Assembly (NCBI RefSeq): GCF_900103285.1
Contig: NZ_FNGS01000002.1
Location: 124,001-188,000 of the forward strand
Length of the DNA: 64,000 nucleotides
Reading direction: 5' to 3'
Origin: Siphonobacter aquaeclarae
Lineage (GTDB): Bacteria; Bacteroidota; Bacteroidia; Cytophagales; Spirosomataceae
How positions within the stretch are numbered: the stretch's first letter is position 1; each line of letters opens with the position of its first letter. Made by a program: the position numbers and the translations under genes. The notes beneath the pieces were generated by a model. The model was not told the origin of the DNA, did not search any database, and was given only the letters and a program-made list of their open reading frames with translations. Positions 17,087-26,683 of this stretch are shown here, piece after piece.

Positions 17087-17803
17087 ATGAACGGAGTACA
17101 AAGCCCGGTGGTGCAGCAATTGCGGGAAGATATTCTTTCGCTACAGGGGTTTACGCCGCCTGCGCCCGGCTCCCGTGTAGGGCTCGGCCCGGTAGAGGCT
17201 GCTTTCCCGAACGGCTGCTTTCCGCGGGCAGCGGTTCATGAGTTTTTGAGCGATACGCCGGAAGAATCGGCCGCTACGAGCGGTTTTCTCGCCGGATTGC
17301 TGGGCTGCCTGCTGCCCGAGCGGGGTATGTGCCTGTGGATTGGCCGCAACCGGCAGGTTTTTCCGCCGGGATTGACGGCTTTCGGACTCACGCCCGACCG
17401 GATACTGTTCATTGACCTGGCCCGTGAAGCCGATCTCCTCTGGGCCATCGAGGAAGCCCTGAAATGCGAGGCGATATCCGCTGTTGTCGGCGAAGTGCGG
17501 GAATTGGGGATGACAGAATCCCGCCGGCTGCAACTGGCCGTAGAGCGCAGCCGGGTCACGGGCCTGCTCCACCGCCGGAACCCCCGCGCCAGGCACGCGC
17601 TTGCCTGCGCGAGCCGCTGGCGGATTTCGCCCCTGGCGAGCCTGCCGGAAGACGGCCTGCCGGGAGTAGGATTTCCGCGCTGGCAGGTAGACCTCCTTAA
17701 GGTTCGGAACGGGCTGCCGGGAAGCTGGCAGCTGGAGTGGGCAGAAGGTCATTTCCAACCGCTTGCCACTGCGCCACGCGGGCGGTGGCTTCAAACGGGC
17801 TGA
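17087..17803 (+). CDS. imuA: ImuA, RecA/SulA-like mutasome protein
   Basis: 238 residues. Start at 17087 (MNGVQSPVVQQLREDI), because upstream in-frame codons lie within the operator. Family features: the N-terminal ILSLQGF, VGLGPVEAAFPNGCFPRAAVHEF (read in two parts), a RecA-like core MCLWIGRNRQVFPPGLTAFGL, RILFIDLAREADLLWAIEEAL, AISAVVGEVRELGMTESRRLQLAVERSRV (in two parts), and a basic C-terminal segment. No Walker A GKT is present, as is usual for ImuA. ImuA works with ImuB and DnaE2 in damage-induced translesion synthesis. It leads a three-gene operon (2 nt to imuB, then an ATGA overlap) and is divergent from an S24 repressor, which probably controls it. Confidence 0.88.
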   Translation: MNGVQSPVVQQLREDILSLQGFTPPAPGSRVGLGPVEAAFPNGCFPRAAVHEFLSDTPEESAATSGFLAGLLGCLLPERGMCLWIGRNRQVFPPGLTAFGLTPDRILFIDLAREADLLWAIEEALKCEAISAVVGEVRELGMTESRRLQLAVERSRVTGLLHRRNPRARHALACASRWRISPLASLPEDGLPGVGFPRWQVDLLKVRNGLPGSWQLEWAEGHFQPLATAPRGRWLQTG

Positions 17804-17805
17804 GG

Positions 17806-19299
17806 ATGGAAAAGCGGTTTGTATCCCTGTGGTTTCCGCACCTGATTACGGATTGGGTACTGCTTCAAAAGCCGGTACTGAAGGCGACACCGTTTGTGCT
17901 GGCTTCGCCCCGCCACGGGCGGATGATCGTCTCGGCCACCAGCGCGCCTGCCGCAGCCGCCGGCATCGAAACCGGCATGGTGGTGGCCGATGCACGCGTG
18001 CTGTTTCCGCAACTGGCCGTTTTTCCGGACCGGGAAGGCCGCGCCGGACGCCTGCTCACCGAACTGGCAGCATGGTGCATCCGCTTTACGCCTGTAGTGG
18101 CTCTCGATCTGCCGGACGGGCTGCTGCTCGACGCCAGCGGCTGCGCACATCTCTGGAAAGGCGAACTGCCCTACCTCCATGACCTGCTGCTGCGCCTGCG
18201 GCAGATGGGGTACCACGTCCGGGCGGGCATGGCCGATACCATCGGCACGGCCTGGGCTGTCGCGCGGTTCAGGAGCGACGATCCTGTCGTACCGCCGGGT
18301 ATGATGGATGAGGCGCTTGGCCCGCTTCCTTCCGCGGCCCTGCGCCTCCCGCCGGAGGTGCTGGAGCGGCTGGATAAACTGGGATTTTACCGCATTGAAT
18401 CGTTTCTGCCTATTCCGGCGTCGGTACTGCGGCGGCGCTTCGGGGAAGTGCTCCCCCGGCAGCTTTCGCTGGCGCTGGGGTACCGGGAAGAGCCGCTGAA
18501 ACCGGTCCGGCCGCTCGAACCTTATTTCGAACGGCTCCCGGCACCGGAACCGATTCTGACCGCTACCGGCATTGAAATAGCCCTCCATCACCTGCTGGAA
18601 GCCCTCTGTACCCGGCTTGCCCGGGAAGGAAAAGGCCTGAGAAAAGCCTTTTTCCGGGGCTACCGGCTCGATCACGAGATTGTTCAGCTGGAAATCGGTA
18701 CCAGCCGGGCTTCCTGCCACGGGGAGCACCTGTTCCGTCTGTTTGACATCAGCAAACTTGCACCGGAGCCGGGCATTGAACTGTTTGAACTGGAAGCGCC
18801 GGTGGTGGAAGATCTCCTTCCCGCGCAGGAAGCGCTCTGGAACCTCAACGGCGGCAAGGGCATGCGCGAAATTGCCGAGTTGCTCGATAAACTGACCGGA
18901 AGAGCCGGCGCGAATATCGTCCACCGCTACCTGCCGGCCGAACATTACTGGCCGGAGCGATCGGTTGCTGCTACGGATTCGCTGGAAGACGTACCGGGTA
19001 CTCCCTGGCCGGTGGAGCGGCCAAGGCCTGTTCACCTGCTCGCCCGGCCGGAGACCATTCAGGTTACGGCCCCCGTCCCGGATTACCCGCCCATGCTTTT
19101 CCGGTACCGGGGGGAAGTTCACCGGGTCAGCAAGGCCGACGGACCGGAGCGCATTGAGCAGGAATGGTGGCTCGAACAAAGCGCCCACCGGGATTATTAT
19201 GTGGTGGAAGATGAACGCGGCGCCCGGTACTGGATTTTCCGGCTGGGGCATTACGACGGGCCGCATTCCGAATGGTTTCTTCACGGTTTTTTTGCATGA
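17806..19299 (+). CDS. imuB: ImuB, Y-family polymerase-like mutasome adaptor
   Basis: 497 residues. The N-terminus MEKRFVSLWFPHLITDWVLL replaces the IxHVDMDAFYASVE-type catalytic stretch of DinB; the conserved Asp is not there, so polymerase activity is unlikely, as known for ImuB. The palm/finger remnants (ATSAPAAAAGIETGMVVADAR, LDASGCAHLWKGE), a helix-hairpin-helix region (LERLDKLGFYRIESFLPIP) and a little-finger-like C-terminus are present. In other bacteria ImuB binds the beta clamp, ImuA and DnaE2. A clamp motif candidate was not firmly identified here. It starts 2 nt after imuA, and its stop overlaps the dnaE2 start (ATGA), indicating coupled translation of a fixed complex. Confidence 0.9.
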   Translation: MEKRFVSLWFPHLITDWVLLQKPVLKATPFVLASPRHGRMIVSATSAPAAAAGIETGMVVADARVLFPQLAVFPDREGRAGRLLTELAAWCIRFTPVVALDLPDGLLLDASGCAHLWKGELPYLHDLLLRLRQMGYHVRAGMADTIGTAWAVARFRSDDPVVPPGMMDEALGPLPSAALRLPPEVLERLDKLGFYRIESFLPIPASVLRRRFGEVLPRQLSLALGYREEPLKPVRPLEPYFERLPAPEPILTATGIEIALHHLLEALCTRLAREGKGLRKAFFRGYRLDHEIVQLEIGTSRASCHGEHLFRLFDISKLAPEPGIELFELEAPVVEDLLPAQEALWNLNGGKGMREIAELLDKLTGRAGANIVHRYLPAEHYWPERSVAATDSLEDVPGTPWPVERPRPVHLLARPETIQVTAPVPDYPPMLFRYRGEVHRVSKADGPERIEQEWWLEQSAHRDYYVVEDERGARYWIFRLGHYDGPHSEWFLHGFFA

Positions 19300-22200
19300 A
19301 AAGCGCCTACGCCGAGCTTCAGGTTACGACCAATTTCAGCTTTCTAAGGGGAGGTTCCCATCCCGAAGAGCTGGTCGATCAGGCCATTGCCCTGGGTTAC
19401 CGGGAGCTGGCCATTACAGATCATAACTCGCTCGCCGGAGTGGTACGGGCGCACGCCGCTGCACGGGACCGGAACCTGCGCCTTCTGCCGGCCTGTACCC
19501 TGCACCTGCTCGACGGCCCCGATCTCCTTGCCTACCCAACCAACAGAGAAGCCTATGGCCGCCTGTCCGGACTACTAAGCGAGGGCAACCTCCGTACCGA
19601 AAAAGGCCAGTGCCACCTGTACAGGGCCGATGTATACCGGTGCCAGGAAGACATGCTATTTGTCGCCGTTCCTCCTGCTACCCTGACACCCCGTTTTGAA
19701 CTGGATCCTGCTTTTGTACGCGCGTTTTCGGAGTACCGGGAGGTATTCGGGAAAGACCTGGGCCTGGCAGCTTCGCGCTCCTATCAGGGTGACGATATAA
19801 AAAAACTCTTTCGCCTGGCACAGCTCGCCGACCGCTTCGATGCCCGGCTCGTAGCTACGAACGATGTGTATTACCACGCTCCCGAACGCCGGGAGCTGCA
19901 GGATATCCTCACCTGCGTCCGGGAAAAATGCACGATCTACCAGGCAGGCTTCCGCCTTCATGCCAATGCGGAGCGCTTTCTGAAACCCATTCCGGAAATG
20001 CACCGCCTCTTCCGGCAGTATCCGGAGGCCATCCGGAATGCGCTGGAGATCGCGGACGCCTGCCGGTTTTCACTCGAAAGCCTGCACTACATGTATCCCG
20101 AGGAGATTACAACGAATGGCAATACGCCGATGGAAGAGCTGGAGATTTTGATCCGGAAAGGCGTTTCCTGGCGGTACCCGCCCGAAAAATACCCCGAAGG
20201 CGTTCCCGAAAAAGTCCTTCATGCCATCGACCACGAAATGGCTTTCATTGAACAGAAAGACTATGCGCCTTATTTTCTGACCGTCTATGACCTGGTCCGT
20301 TTTGCCAAAGAAAATCATATTCTATGCCAGGGCCGGGGCTCTGCCGCCAATTCTACGATCTGTTATTGCCTGGGAATCACCTCCGTGAACCCCGCAACGA
20401 CAGAGCTTCTTTTCGAACGGTTTATCTCTTCCGCCCGCAACGAACCGCCTGATATTGACGTGGACTTTGAACACGAACGGCGCGAAGAAGTCATCCAGTA
20501 CATCTACCAAAAGTATGGCCGGGACCGCGCCGCAATCGTTGCCACCGTGACGCAGGTACACCGGAAAGGCGCGATCCGGGATGTGGCCAGAGCGATGGGC
20601 CTTTCAGCGGATGCGGTCAACCGGCTGGCCAAATCCGCCAATGATTTTTCGGATGACCGGGTCGATAACGGGCTGGTCGCCGAGCAGGGATTCGACCCGA
20701 CCGATCCGCATCTGAAGAAAATCCTCAGCCTCACCGACCAGTACATGGGTTTCCCGCGGCAACTCGGCCAACATACCGGCGGGTTTATCATCACCCGCGG
20801 CAAACTGGCCGACCTCTGCCCTATTCTGAACGCGCGTATGGAAAACCGTACCTGCGTGGAATGGAACAAGGACGATATTGAAGCCCTTGGTTTTCTGAAG
20901 ATCGACGTACTCGCGCTGGGTATGCTGACCTGCCTGCGGAAGGCTTTCGACCTCGCCAGGCTACATTACGGCCTGGCCTGGGAACTCGGGGGTTTTCCGG
21001 AAGAAGATCCGGCTGTATATGATATGATCGGACATGCCGATACCATCGGCGTTTTCCAGATCGAAAGCCGTGCCCAGCAATCCATGCTGCCCCGGCTGAG
21101 ACCACGGTGCTTTTATGACCTGGTGATTGAAGTCGCCATTGTCCGGCCCGGACCGATTCAGGGAGACATGGTTCACCCCTACCTGCGCAGGCGAAACGGA
21201 GAGGAACCCGTTGAATACCCGAAGGAGGAACTGAGAGAGATCCTCGGCCGTACCCTCGGCGTACCCCTGTTTCAGGAGCAGGCCATGAAAATCGCGATGG
21301 TCGCTGCGGGTTTCACCGCCGCCGAAGCCGACGACCTGCGGCGCAGCATGGCCACTTTCAAGGCGCACGGAAAGGTTTCCTATTTCCGGGAAAAGCTCAT
21401 CAACGGCATGATTGCCAGAGGGTATGAGCCTGAATTTGCCAAGCGGGTTTTCAAGCAACTGGAAGGCTTCGGAAGCTATGGATTTCCCGAAAGCCATGCC
21501 GCGAGCTTTGCCTTGCTCGTGTATGATTCTTCCTGGATCAAATGCCACTACCCGGATATCTTCGCCGCCGCGCTGCTCAATAGCCTGCCGATGGGCTTTT
21601 ACCAGCCTGCTCAGATTGTGATTGACGCGAAGAAGCATGGCGTGGAAGTACGTCCTGTAGACATCAATCATTCCGACTGGGACCATACCCTGGAGCCGTG
21701 TCAAAACTCCCGGAACTACCTGGCACTACGCCTGGGATTCCGGCAGGTAAAAGGCCTGAGCGAAGCCGACGCCCGGGCGCTGGTAGCCGGGCGGCAAAAA
21801 CCCTACCGGCGTATGCATACCTTGCTCGACGCCGGCGTATCCCTCACTGCGCTGGAAAAACTGGCAGATGCTGACGCCTTCCGGTCCATGGGTATGGACC
21901 GGCGTAAGGCCCTCTGGGAAGTATCCGCCCTGGGCGACCGGCCCGAAGGCCTCTTTCAGGGGCACGCTTCACCAAGTGATCACGAGCCGGCCGTCGACCT
22001 ACCCGAACTAACTGATCCTCAGCATGTTTTTCAGGACTATGCCGCGATGTCCCTCTCGCTGAAGGCGCATCCGGTTCAGTTTGTGCGGGACCAACTGGCC
22101 CTCTTCGGCGCGCAGCCCAACAGTACCCTGGCAGAAACGCCGGCGGGTACGAAGGTGAAAGTGGCCGGGCTGGTACTTGTCCGCCAGCGGCCAGGCACCG

Positions 22201-22472
22201 CCAAAGGCGTGCTTTTCGTCACCCTGGAAGACGAAACAACAACCGCCAACCTCGTTCTCTTCCACGATGTATTTGAAAAACACCGCAAGGAGGTTCTCCA
22301 TTCCAGCCTGCTGCTGGCTGAAGGTACGCTGCAGAAAGAAGGGGAAGTGATACACGTGATTGTGTCTCACTGTCAGAACCTTTCGGGTTTGATGAAGACG
22401 CTTCATCAGCCGGCCGACAAGCGTAAAACCGAAGAGCGAAGCGTCTTTCCGGAAGGACGGAATTTCCGGTAG
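19296..22472 (+). CDS. dnaE2: Error-prone DNA polymerase DnaE2 (ImuC)
   Basis: 1058 residues, the normal length of DnaE2 and shorter than replicative DnaE. The start at 19296 (MKSAYAELQVTTNFSFLRGG) overlaps imuB. The PHP domain is near the N-terminus (LAITDHNSLAGVVRAHAAARD, in part), with replacements typical of the error-prone clade. The C-family palm holds the catalytic PDIDVDFEHERREEVI, followed by VRPGPIQGDMVHPYLRRR, GVPLFQEQAMKIAMVAAGF and GFPESHAASFALL, then an OB-fold near the C-terminus (VAGLVLVRQRPGTAKGVLFVTLED, in part). It is the catalytic subunit of the ImuA-ImuB-DnaE2 translesion complex and causes damage-induced mutation. Its stop abuts the stop of the convergent downstream gene. 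Confidence 0.96.
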   Translation: MKSAYAELQVTTNFSFLRGGSHPEELVDQAIALGYRELAITDHNSLAGVVRAHAAARDRNLRLLPACTLHLLDGPDLLAYPTNREAYGRLSGLLSEGNLRTEKGQCHLYRADVYRCQEDMLFVAVPPATLTPRFELDPAFVRAFSEYREVFGKDLGLAASRSYQGDDIKKLFRLAQLADRFDARLVATNDVYYHAPERRELQDILTCVREKCTIYQAGFRLHANAERFLKPIPEMHRLFRQYPEAIRNALEIADACRFSLESLHYMYPEEITTNGNTPMEELEILIRKGVSWRYPPEKYPEGVPEKVLHAIDHEMAFIEQKDYAPYFLTVYDLVRFAKENHILCQGRGSAANSTICYCLGITSVNPATTELLFERFISSARNEPPDIDVDFEHERREEVIQYIYQKYGRDRAAIVATVTQVHRKGAIRDVARAMGLSADAVNRLAKSANDFSDDRVDNGLVAEQGFDPTDPHLKKILSLTDQYMGFPRQLGQHTGGFIITRGKLADLCPILNARMENRTCVEWNKDDIEALGFLKIDVLALGMLTCLRKAFDLARLHYGLAWELGGFPEEDPAVYDMIGHADTIGVFQIESRAQQSMLPRLRPRCFYDLVIEVAIVRPGPIQGDMVHPYLRRRNGEEPVEYPKEELREILGRTLGVPLFQEQAMKIAMVAAGFTAAEADDLRRSMATFKAHGKVSYFREKLINGMIARGYEPEFAKRVFKQLEGFGSYGFPESHAASFALLVYDSSWIKCHYPDIFAAALLNSLPMGFYQPAQIVIDAKKHGVEVRPVDINHSDWDHTLEPCQNSRNYLALRLGFRQVKGLSEADARALVAGRQKPYRRMHTLLDAGVSLTALEKLADADAFRSMGMDRRKALWEVSALGDRPEGLFQGHASPSDHEPAVDLPELTDPQHVFQDYAAMSLSLKAHPVQFVRDQLALFGAQPNSTLAETPAGTKVKVAGLVLVRQRPGTAKGVLFVTLEDETTTANLVLFHDVFEKHRKEVLHSSLLLAEGTLQKEGEVIHVIVSHCQNLSGLMKTLHQPADKRKTEERSVFPEGRNFR

Positions 22473-23138
22473 CTACTGTGCCGCCAGTTCTTTGATGTCC
22501 GATACTTCGATGATCCGGCGGGCCGGCCGGTCCAGCGCGCAGCGGATCATGGCCTTTCCGACTTCGGTAAGCGTACACGTCCATCCCGGCGTGATGACTT
22601 TCATGACCGGATACAGCCAGGCGAAGTATGTATAGGCTTTCAGGACGTGCAGCTGGCCTTTCGTCGCCTTCATAAACGCCGGGCGGAAATGATAGACCGC
22701 CCCGAACGGCAACGCTTCCAGGTCTTTTTCCGTACGGCGTTTGACTTTGGCCCACATGGCGCCATTGGCGCGGTCGCCGGCATCGGTACCCCGGCCGCTG
22801 ACATAGGTGAAAACCATACCCGGTTGCAGCCGGGCCAGGATACCTGCCAGGTGCAGGGTCAGGTCATAGGTCAGCCGCGTGAATTCGGCTTCGTTTTTGC
22901 CGACGCTGCTGACTCCTGCGCAAAAGAAACAGGCGTCATACCCACGCAGGCGCCCGTCTCCTTCTTTCAGGTCCCAAAACTCGGGAATGTGCAGCTCGGT
23001 GAGTTTGGGATGCGTATGCCCGGTCGGACGGCGGCTGATGCTCAGTACCGCGTCGATGGCGGGATTCTCCAGGCATTCGAGCAGAACGCCTTCGCCTACC
23101 ATGCCCGTGGTGCCGGTGATGATTACTTTCAGACCCAT
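22473..23138 (-). CDS. NAD(P)-binding short-chain epimerase/oxidoreductase-like protein
   Basis: 221 residues from the ATG at 23138 (MGLKVIITGTTGMVGEGVLL); an ATG 15 nt upstream is also possible. The TGxxGxxG Rossmann motif is GTTGMVGEG, followed by ISRRPTGHTHPKL, a DACFFCAGVSS strand (loop after beta-4) and YVSGRGTDAG, resembling atypical SDR / HTATIP2-like proteins. The canonical YxxxK is not obvious, so an atypical SDR is likely. Substrate unknown; cytoplasmic. The gene is convergent with dnaE2 with no intergenic base and stands alone. Its own start lies about 200 bp from the AraC gene transcribed away from it. Confidence 0.8.
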   Translation of the reverse strand: MGLKVIITGTTGMVGEGVLLECLENPAIDAVLSISRRPTGHTHPKLTELHIPEFWDLKEGDGRLRGYDACFFCAGVSSVGKNEAEFTRLTYDLTLHLAGILARLQPGMVFTYVSGRGTDAGDRANGAMWAKVKRRTEKDLEALPFGAVYHFRPAFMKATKGQLHVLKAYTYFAWLYPVMKVITPGWTCTLTEVGKAMIRCALDRPARRIIEVSDIKELAAQ

Positions 23139-23311
23139 AGTTGTTTCAGTCAAGTCGATGGCAGCAGCCGGAGGAAAGATACCCTGATTTCGGGTACCGA
23201 ATACCGGGTGACGTTTTTTTCACCAAAAGTGCGGCAAAATAAGCCGCAGTCGCTTTGTTGAAACGTCCATTTTTTAGGTTGCGCCAAAATTCGTCCACCC
23301 TAAATAATCTA

Positions 23312-23323
23312 CTACATTTGTAG
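23312..23323 (+). promoter_or_regulatory. Promoter box and palindrome upstream of the AraC gene
   Basis: TACATTTG (23313-23320) matches TAnnTTTG and lies inside the palindrome CTACA TT TGTAG (23312-23323), 18 nt before the ATG at 23342. The palindrome could be an autoregulatory site overlapping the -7 element. Confidence 0.55.
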
Positions 23324-23341
23324 ACTTATATTTTACGAACG

Positions 23342-24166
23342 ATGTCTGAATCCATCGCACAGAAATCCAAGCTGGACAGCGACCTCCTTTTCAAAATTGC
23401 TCCGATGAAGCCGGTCATCAAGACGACCCGGCCGCACGGTCACCGGAGCTACTTCGAGCTGATTTTTCTGACTGGCGGCGGCGGCAGGCACTGGATTGAC
23501 GTCGACGGATACGATATCGTCCCTAATGCATTATACATCATTCAGCCGGGTCAGGTACATTTCTGGGAGATGACGGCTATTCCTTCGGGCTATGTCGTGA
23601 TGTTCCGGGATGATTTTCTGATCGAACACCACCTCTCGGCGCAGGATCTCGCCGCAGCCGCGCAGGCGCTGAACGGACGGGGTCTGTTGCCGGAACAGGC
23701 CGGACAGGTACTCGAACTACTCCGCCACATCGAAGCGGAATACCTCGTTTCCGGCCAGGATTCGGGAAAAATTCTTGCTTCTTACCTCAATATCCTGATT
23801 CTGCGGCTGAAAAGCTGGTCGGACAATGGCCATTCTGTTCCCAAAGACCCTACCTTTTTGCAGCGGTTCCGGACGTTGGTTGATACCCATTTCCGGACCT
23901 CCCGTCAGGTACAGTATTATGCCGACCTCCTGGCCATTTCTCCGAAATACCTGAACGACCAGGCCCGGAAGGCTGCCGGTGTTACGGCGAGCGATCTGAT
24001 CGACGAGCGCGTTGTTCTCGAAGCCAAGCGCCTTCTCCTGCATACAGACCTGACGATTGCGCAGGTTACGTTCGACCTCGGATTGCAGGACCCTTCCCAC
24101 TTTTCGAAGTTCTTCATCCGGAAAACGGGTATTTCGCCTTCCGATTACCGGGAAAGTATCCGCTAG
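23342..24166 (+). CDS. AraC family transcriptional regulator
   Basis: 274 residues. An N-terminal cupin-like sensor (about 20-110; HGHRSYFELIFLTGGGGRHW, YIIQPGQVHFWEM) precedes a C-terminal double HTH (about 170-272) with YYADLLAISPKYLNDQARKA and the conserved end LGLQDPSHFSKFFIRKTGISPSDYR. The sensed ligand is unknown. The next gene on the same strand, 90 nt downstream, encodes an outer-membrane barrel, and regulation of that receptor-like protein is plausible. A promoter box with palindrome lies just upstream, consistent with autoregulation. Confidence 0.92.
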   Translation: MSESIAQKSKLDSDLLFKIAPMKPVIKTTRPHGHRSYFELIFLTGGGGRHWIDVDGYDIVPNALYIIQPGQVHFWEMTAIPSGYVVMFRDDFLIEHHLSAQDLAAAAQALNGRGLLPEQAGQVLELLRHIEAEYLVSGQDSGKILASYLNILILRLKSWSDNGHSVPKDPTFLQRFRTLVDTHFRTSRQVQYYADLLAISPKYLNDQARKAAGVTASDLIDERVVLEAKRLLLHTDLTIAQVTFDLGLQDPSHFSKFFIRKTGISPSDYRESIR

Positions 24167-24256
24167 GTTCGCAAACAGACCAGCATTCCCACCTTTTGGA
24201 CCTTTACAGGAGGGAGACCGGGCTTCTACTTTTGAAGACTGTTCCCGTCCCTTCCC

Positions 24257-26683
24257 ATGCGCTATCTCTTTCTGCTGCTGTTCGCCGCCCTTTCGACCAC
24301 GCTGTATGCCCAAACGCTTACCGGCGAGGTCCGCGAGGCTGTTCAGCAGACTCCGCTTCCGTTTGCTTCCGTGTCTTTGTTTGCTTCCGGAAAAACCGAA
24401 CCGGTTCAGGCAGTTCTGGCCGACTCCACCGGGCGTTTTAGCTTTGCTTCTCTGCGAAACGGTCGGTACCGCCTGCTGATCCGTTCGCTGGGGTATCAAT
24501 CTTTCGAAAAAAATGACCTAGAGATCCGGGGAGCAACTCACCTCGGTACGTTGCTGCTTTCTCCGGGAGAAGCACTGCTGCGGGAACTGACCGTCACGGG
24601 GCAGAAGCCGGCGTTTCTCAACCAGCCCGACCGGCAGGTATTCCGGGCGGCCGAGTTTCAGTCGGCGCGGGGTGGTACCGCCGCCGACGTACTGAAAAAC
24701 ATGCCTTCGGTTGCGATGAATTCACAGGGAGAGATCAGCGTGCGCGGCATGAGCGGTTTTCTCCTGTTGATTGACGGGAAGCCGGTACAGGGTGATCCGG
24801 CGTTTTTACTGGGGCAACTTCCGGCAAACAGCATCGAAAACGTCGAAATCATCACAACGCCTTCAGCCCGGTTTGACGCCGACGGAAAGGGAGGTATCAT
24901 CCAGATTACCACCAAGCCGGGCACCCTCGACACCCGGGCGGTGCAGTTTAACCTCCTCGGAGGCCTGCCCAGTACAAATGACTTTGGCAACAAAGACAAA
25001 CCCGTTCGCTTCGGCGGTGATGCGTCTTTTCAATACAAGCACGGCAAATGGGACCTTTCAGCAGGCGGCGCCTACAACCGGTATGATCTTGCGGGACGAC
25101 GGGAAGGCGACGTCTGGACGAAGATCGGCAACCGGTTTACCCGTTTTCCGTCCGTCGGCGAGCGGAGTACACGAAAGGAAAACTACTCCCTCCGGGGAAC
25201 GGCCGGCTACCGGATTTCGGCCCGTCAGACGCTGAAAGCAGGTATTTCCTATGGTGTGCGGGACGAGTACCGCCGCGCCGATCTTACCTATGCCAATACG
25301 ACGACCGACCTGACTACCGGCCAGCTCATCGGCAAAGCCGACTACTACAACGCGAACCTGGTCCGGAAAAAAGGTACTTTTCTGCTGGCTGATCTTGATT
25401 ATTCCCTGACGTTCGTAAATCGGTCAGTACTATCCCTTTCGGCGTTGTATGAGCAGGACCGGTTCTCCGGTTTCACCCAAAACCTCAATATCCGTACGCC
25501 CGAATCCCGGGATACCCTCCAGTATACGCTCAATACCAATGTGCGGCCGTTGACAGGGTATCGCCTCAAAGCAGCCTACGAAATTCCTGTCTGGAAAGGG
25601 ATGCTGGAAAGCGGGTACCAGTTCCGGTCGTGGCAGGAAGACGGCACCTACGTATACCTGGAGAAAGAAGGGAACTACTCCCCTTTCGGTACGATACCGG
25701 GTTTTGGCGGAAACGTCCGGGTAGCCAATACCATCCACGCGGTGTATAGCCAGTATGTCTTGAAACCTGCTCAGGGATGGTCGGTAACCGCCGGGTTGCG
25801 GTACGAAGACGCCAACCGGACCCTGACGACGGATTCGTCCGGCAATCGCCTGCACCTGCAAAACCTGTTTCCGTCGGCGCTGGTGGCCTGGCAATGGTCG
25901 GACAACTGGCAGCTGAAGGCCGGATACAGTCGCCGGGTACAACGCGCCAGCAGCCCTGAGCTGAACCCGCTGCCGGAGCGTGAGCACTCGGAAACGCTGG
26001 AACAGGGAGACGCGCATCTGCTGCCGGAGTTTGTACAGCTGGCGGAGGCGGGCGTCGTGCGGAATCTGAAAAAAGGAAGCCTCTTCGGGAATTTTTATTA
26101 TCAGCACGTCCGGAACGTCGTGAACCGTGTCAACAGCGTGTATGCAGATACCATCCTCAACCGCATCTATACCAACGCCGGCCAGGCACGGCGACTGGGC
26201 CTGGAGCTTGGGCTGACGCTCAATCCGACAGCCCGCTGGAAGCTGTATGCGGGTGGGAATATCTATCACTACCGGATACAGGGAAACCTGTTTGGCGGCG
26301 CTGTCGCGAACAGTTCCTGGGTGTATTCCCTGAATGTCAATTCAGGCGTAGGGCTGGGCGACGGCTGGAACCTGCAACTCAACGTCAACTACCTTTCACG
26401 GCGCGCCACCGCACAGGGAGAAGATTCCCGTTTCCTGACGCCGACGGTGTCGCTTAAAAAGGACTTGATGAAAGGGCGGGCTTCTCTCCTCTTCGTCTGG
26501 CAGAACGTGGACCTGGGCATCTGGCATGCCAACGAGCAGCGTATCACCACCCGCGGTAAGGATTTCTTCACTACTACCAACTATATCTATGAAAAGGATG
26601 TACTCCAGCTTCAGTTTTCGTTCAACCTCAACAAAAAGGTCGGAAAGTTCACGGAAGCCGAGTTTGGAGATCGCGAATTCTGA
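24257..26683 (+). CDS. TonB-receptor-like outer-membrane protein (OMP_b-brl_3 type)
   Basis: 808 residues. Signal peptide (MRYLFLLLFAALSTTLYAQ), CarboxypepD_reg-like domain (about 20-105, TGEVREAVQQTPLPFASVSL), a plug-like domain (NMPSVAMNSQGEISVRGMSGF, PSARFDADGKGGIIQITTKPG with separate stretches) and an outer-membrane beta-barrel to the C-terminus. It belongs to the Bacteroidota barrel family often annotated as TonB-dependent receptor-like, shorter than SusC and with no SusD partner. The ligand is unknown; it may export, import or signal. It sits 90 nt downstream of an AraC regulator. Its stop codon TGA is the first triplet of a 38-bp perfect palindrome. Confidence 0.88.
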   Translation: MRYLFLLLFAALSTTLYAQTLTGEVREAVQQTPLPFASVSLFASGKTEPVQAVLADSTGRFSFASLRNGRYRLLIRSLGYQSFEKNDLEIRGATHLGTLLLSPGEALLRELTVTGQKPAFLNQPDRQVFRAAEFQSARGGTAADVLKNMPSVAMNSQGEISVRGMSGFLLLIDGKPVQGDPAFLLGQLPANSIENVEIITTPSARFDADGKGGIIQITTKPGTLDTRAVQFNLLGGLPSTNDFGNKDKPVRFGGDASFQYKHGKWDLSAGGAYNRYDLAGRREGDVWTKIGNRFTRFPSVGERSTRKENYSLRGTAGYRISARQTLKAGISYGVRDEYRRADLTYANTTTDLTTGQLIGKADYYNANLVRKKGTFLLADLDYSLTFVNRSVLSLSALYEQDRFSGFTQNLNIRTPESRDTLQYTLNTNVRPLTGYRLKAAYEIPVWKGMLESGYQFRSWQEDGTYVYLEKEGNYSPFGTIPGFGGNVRVANTIHAVYSQYVLKPAQGWSVTAGLRYEDANRTLTTDSSGNRLHLQNLFPSALVAWQWSDNWQLKAGYSRRVQRASSPELNPLPEREHSETLEQGDAHLLPEFVQLAEAGVVRNLKKGSLFGNFYYQHVRNVVNRVNSVYADTILNRIYTNAGQARRLGLELGLTLNPTARWKLYAGGNIYHYRIQGNLFGGAVANSSWVYSLNVNSGVGLGDGWNLQLNVNYLSRRATAQGEDSRFLTPTVSLKKDLMKGRASLLFVWQNVDLGIWHANEQRITTRGKDFFTTTNYIYEKDVLQLQFSFNLNKKVGKFTEAEFGDREF

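Noticed and set aside
17791-19284. Long open frame opposite imuB (minus strand, 497 codons)
   Set aside because: It is an antisense shadow of imuB in G+C-rich DNA, with no family motifs and atypical composition; imuB has clear family features.
20961-21704. Long open frame opposite dnaE2
   Set aside because: Antisense to the strongly conserved polymerase core; no start context or motif of its own.
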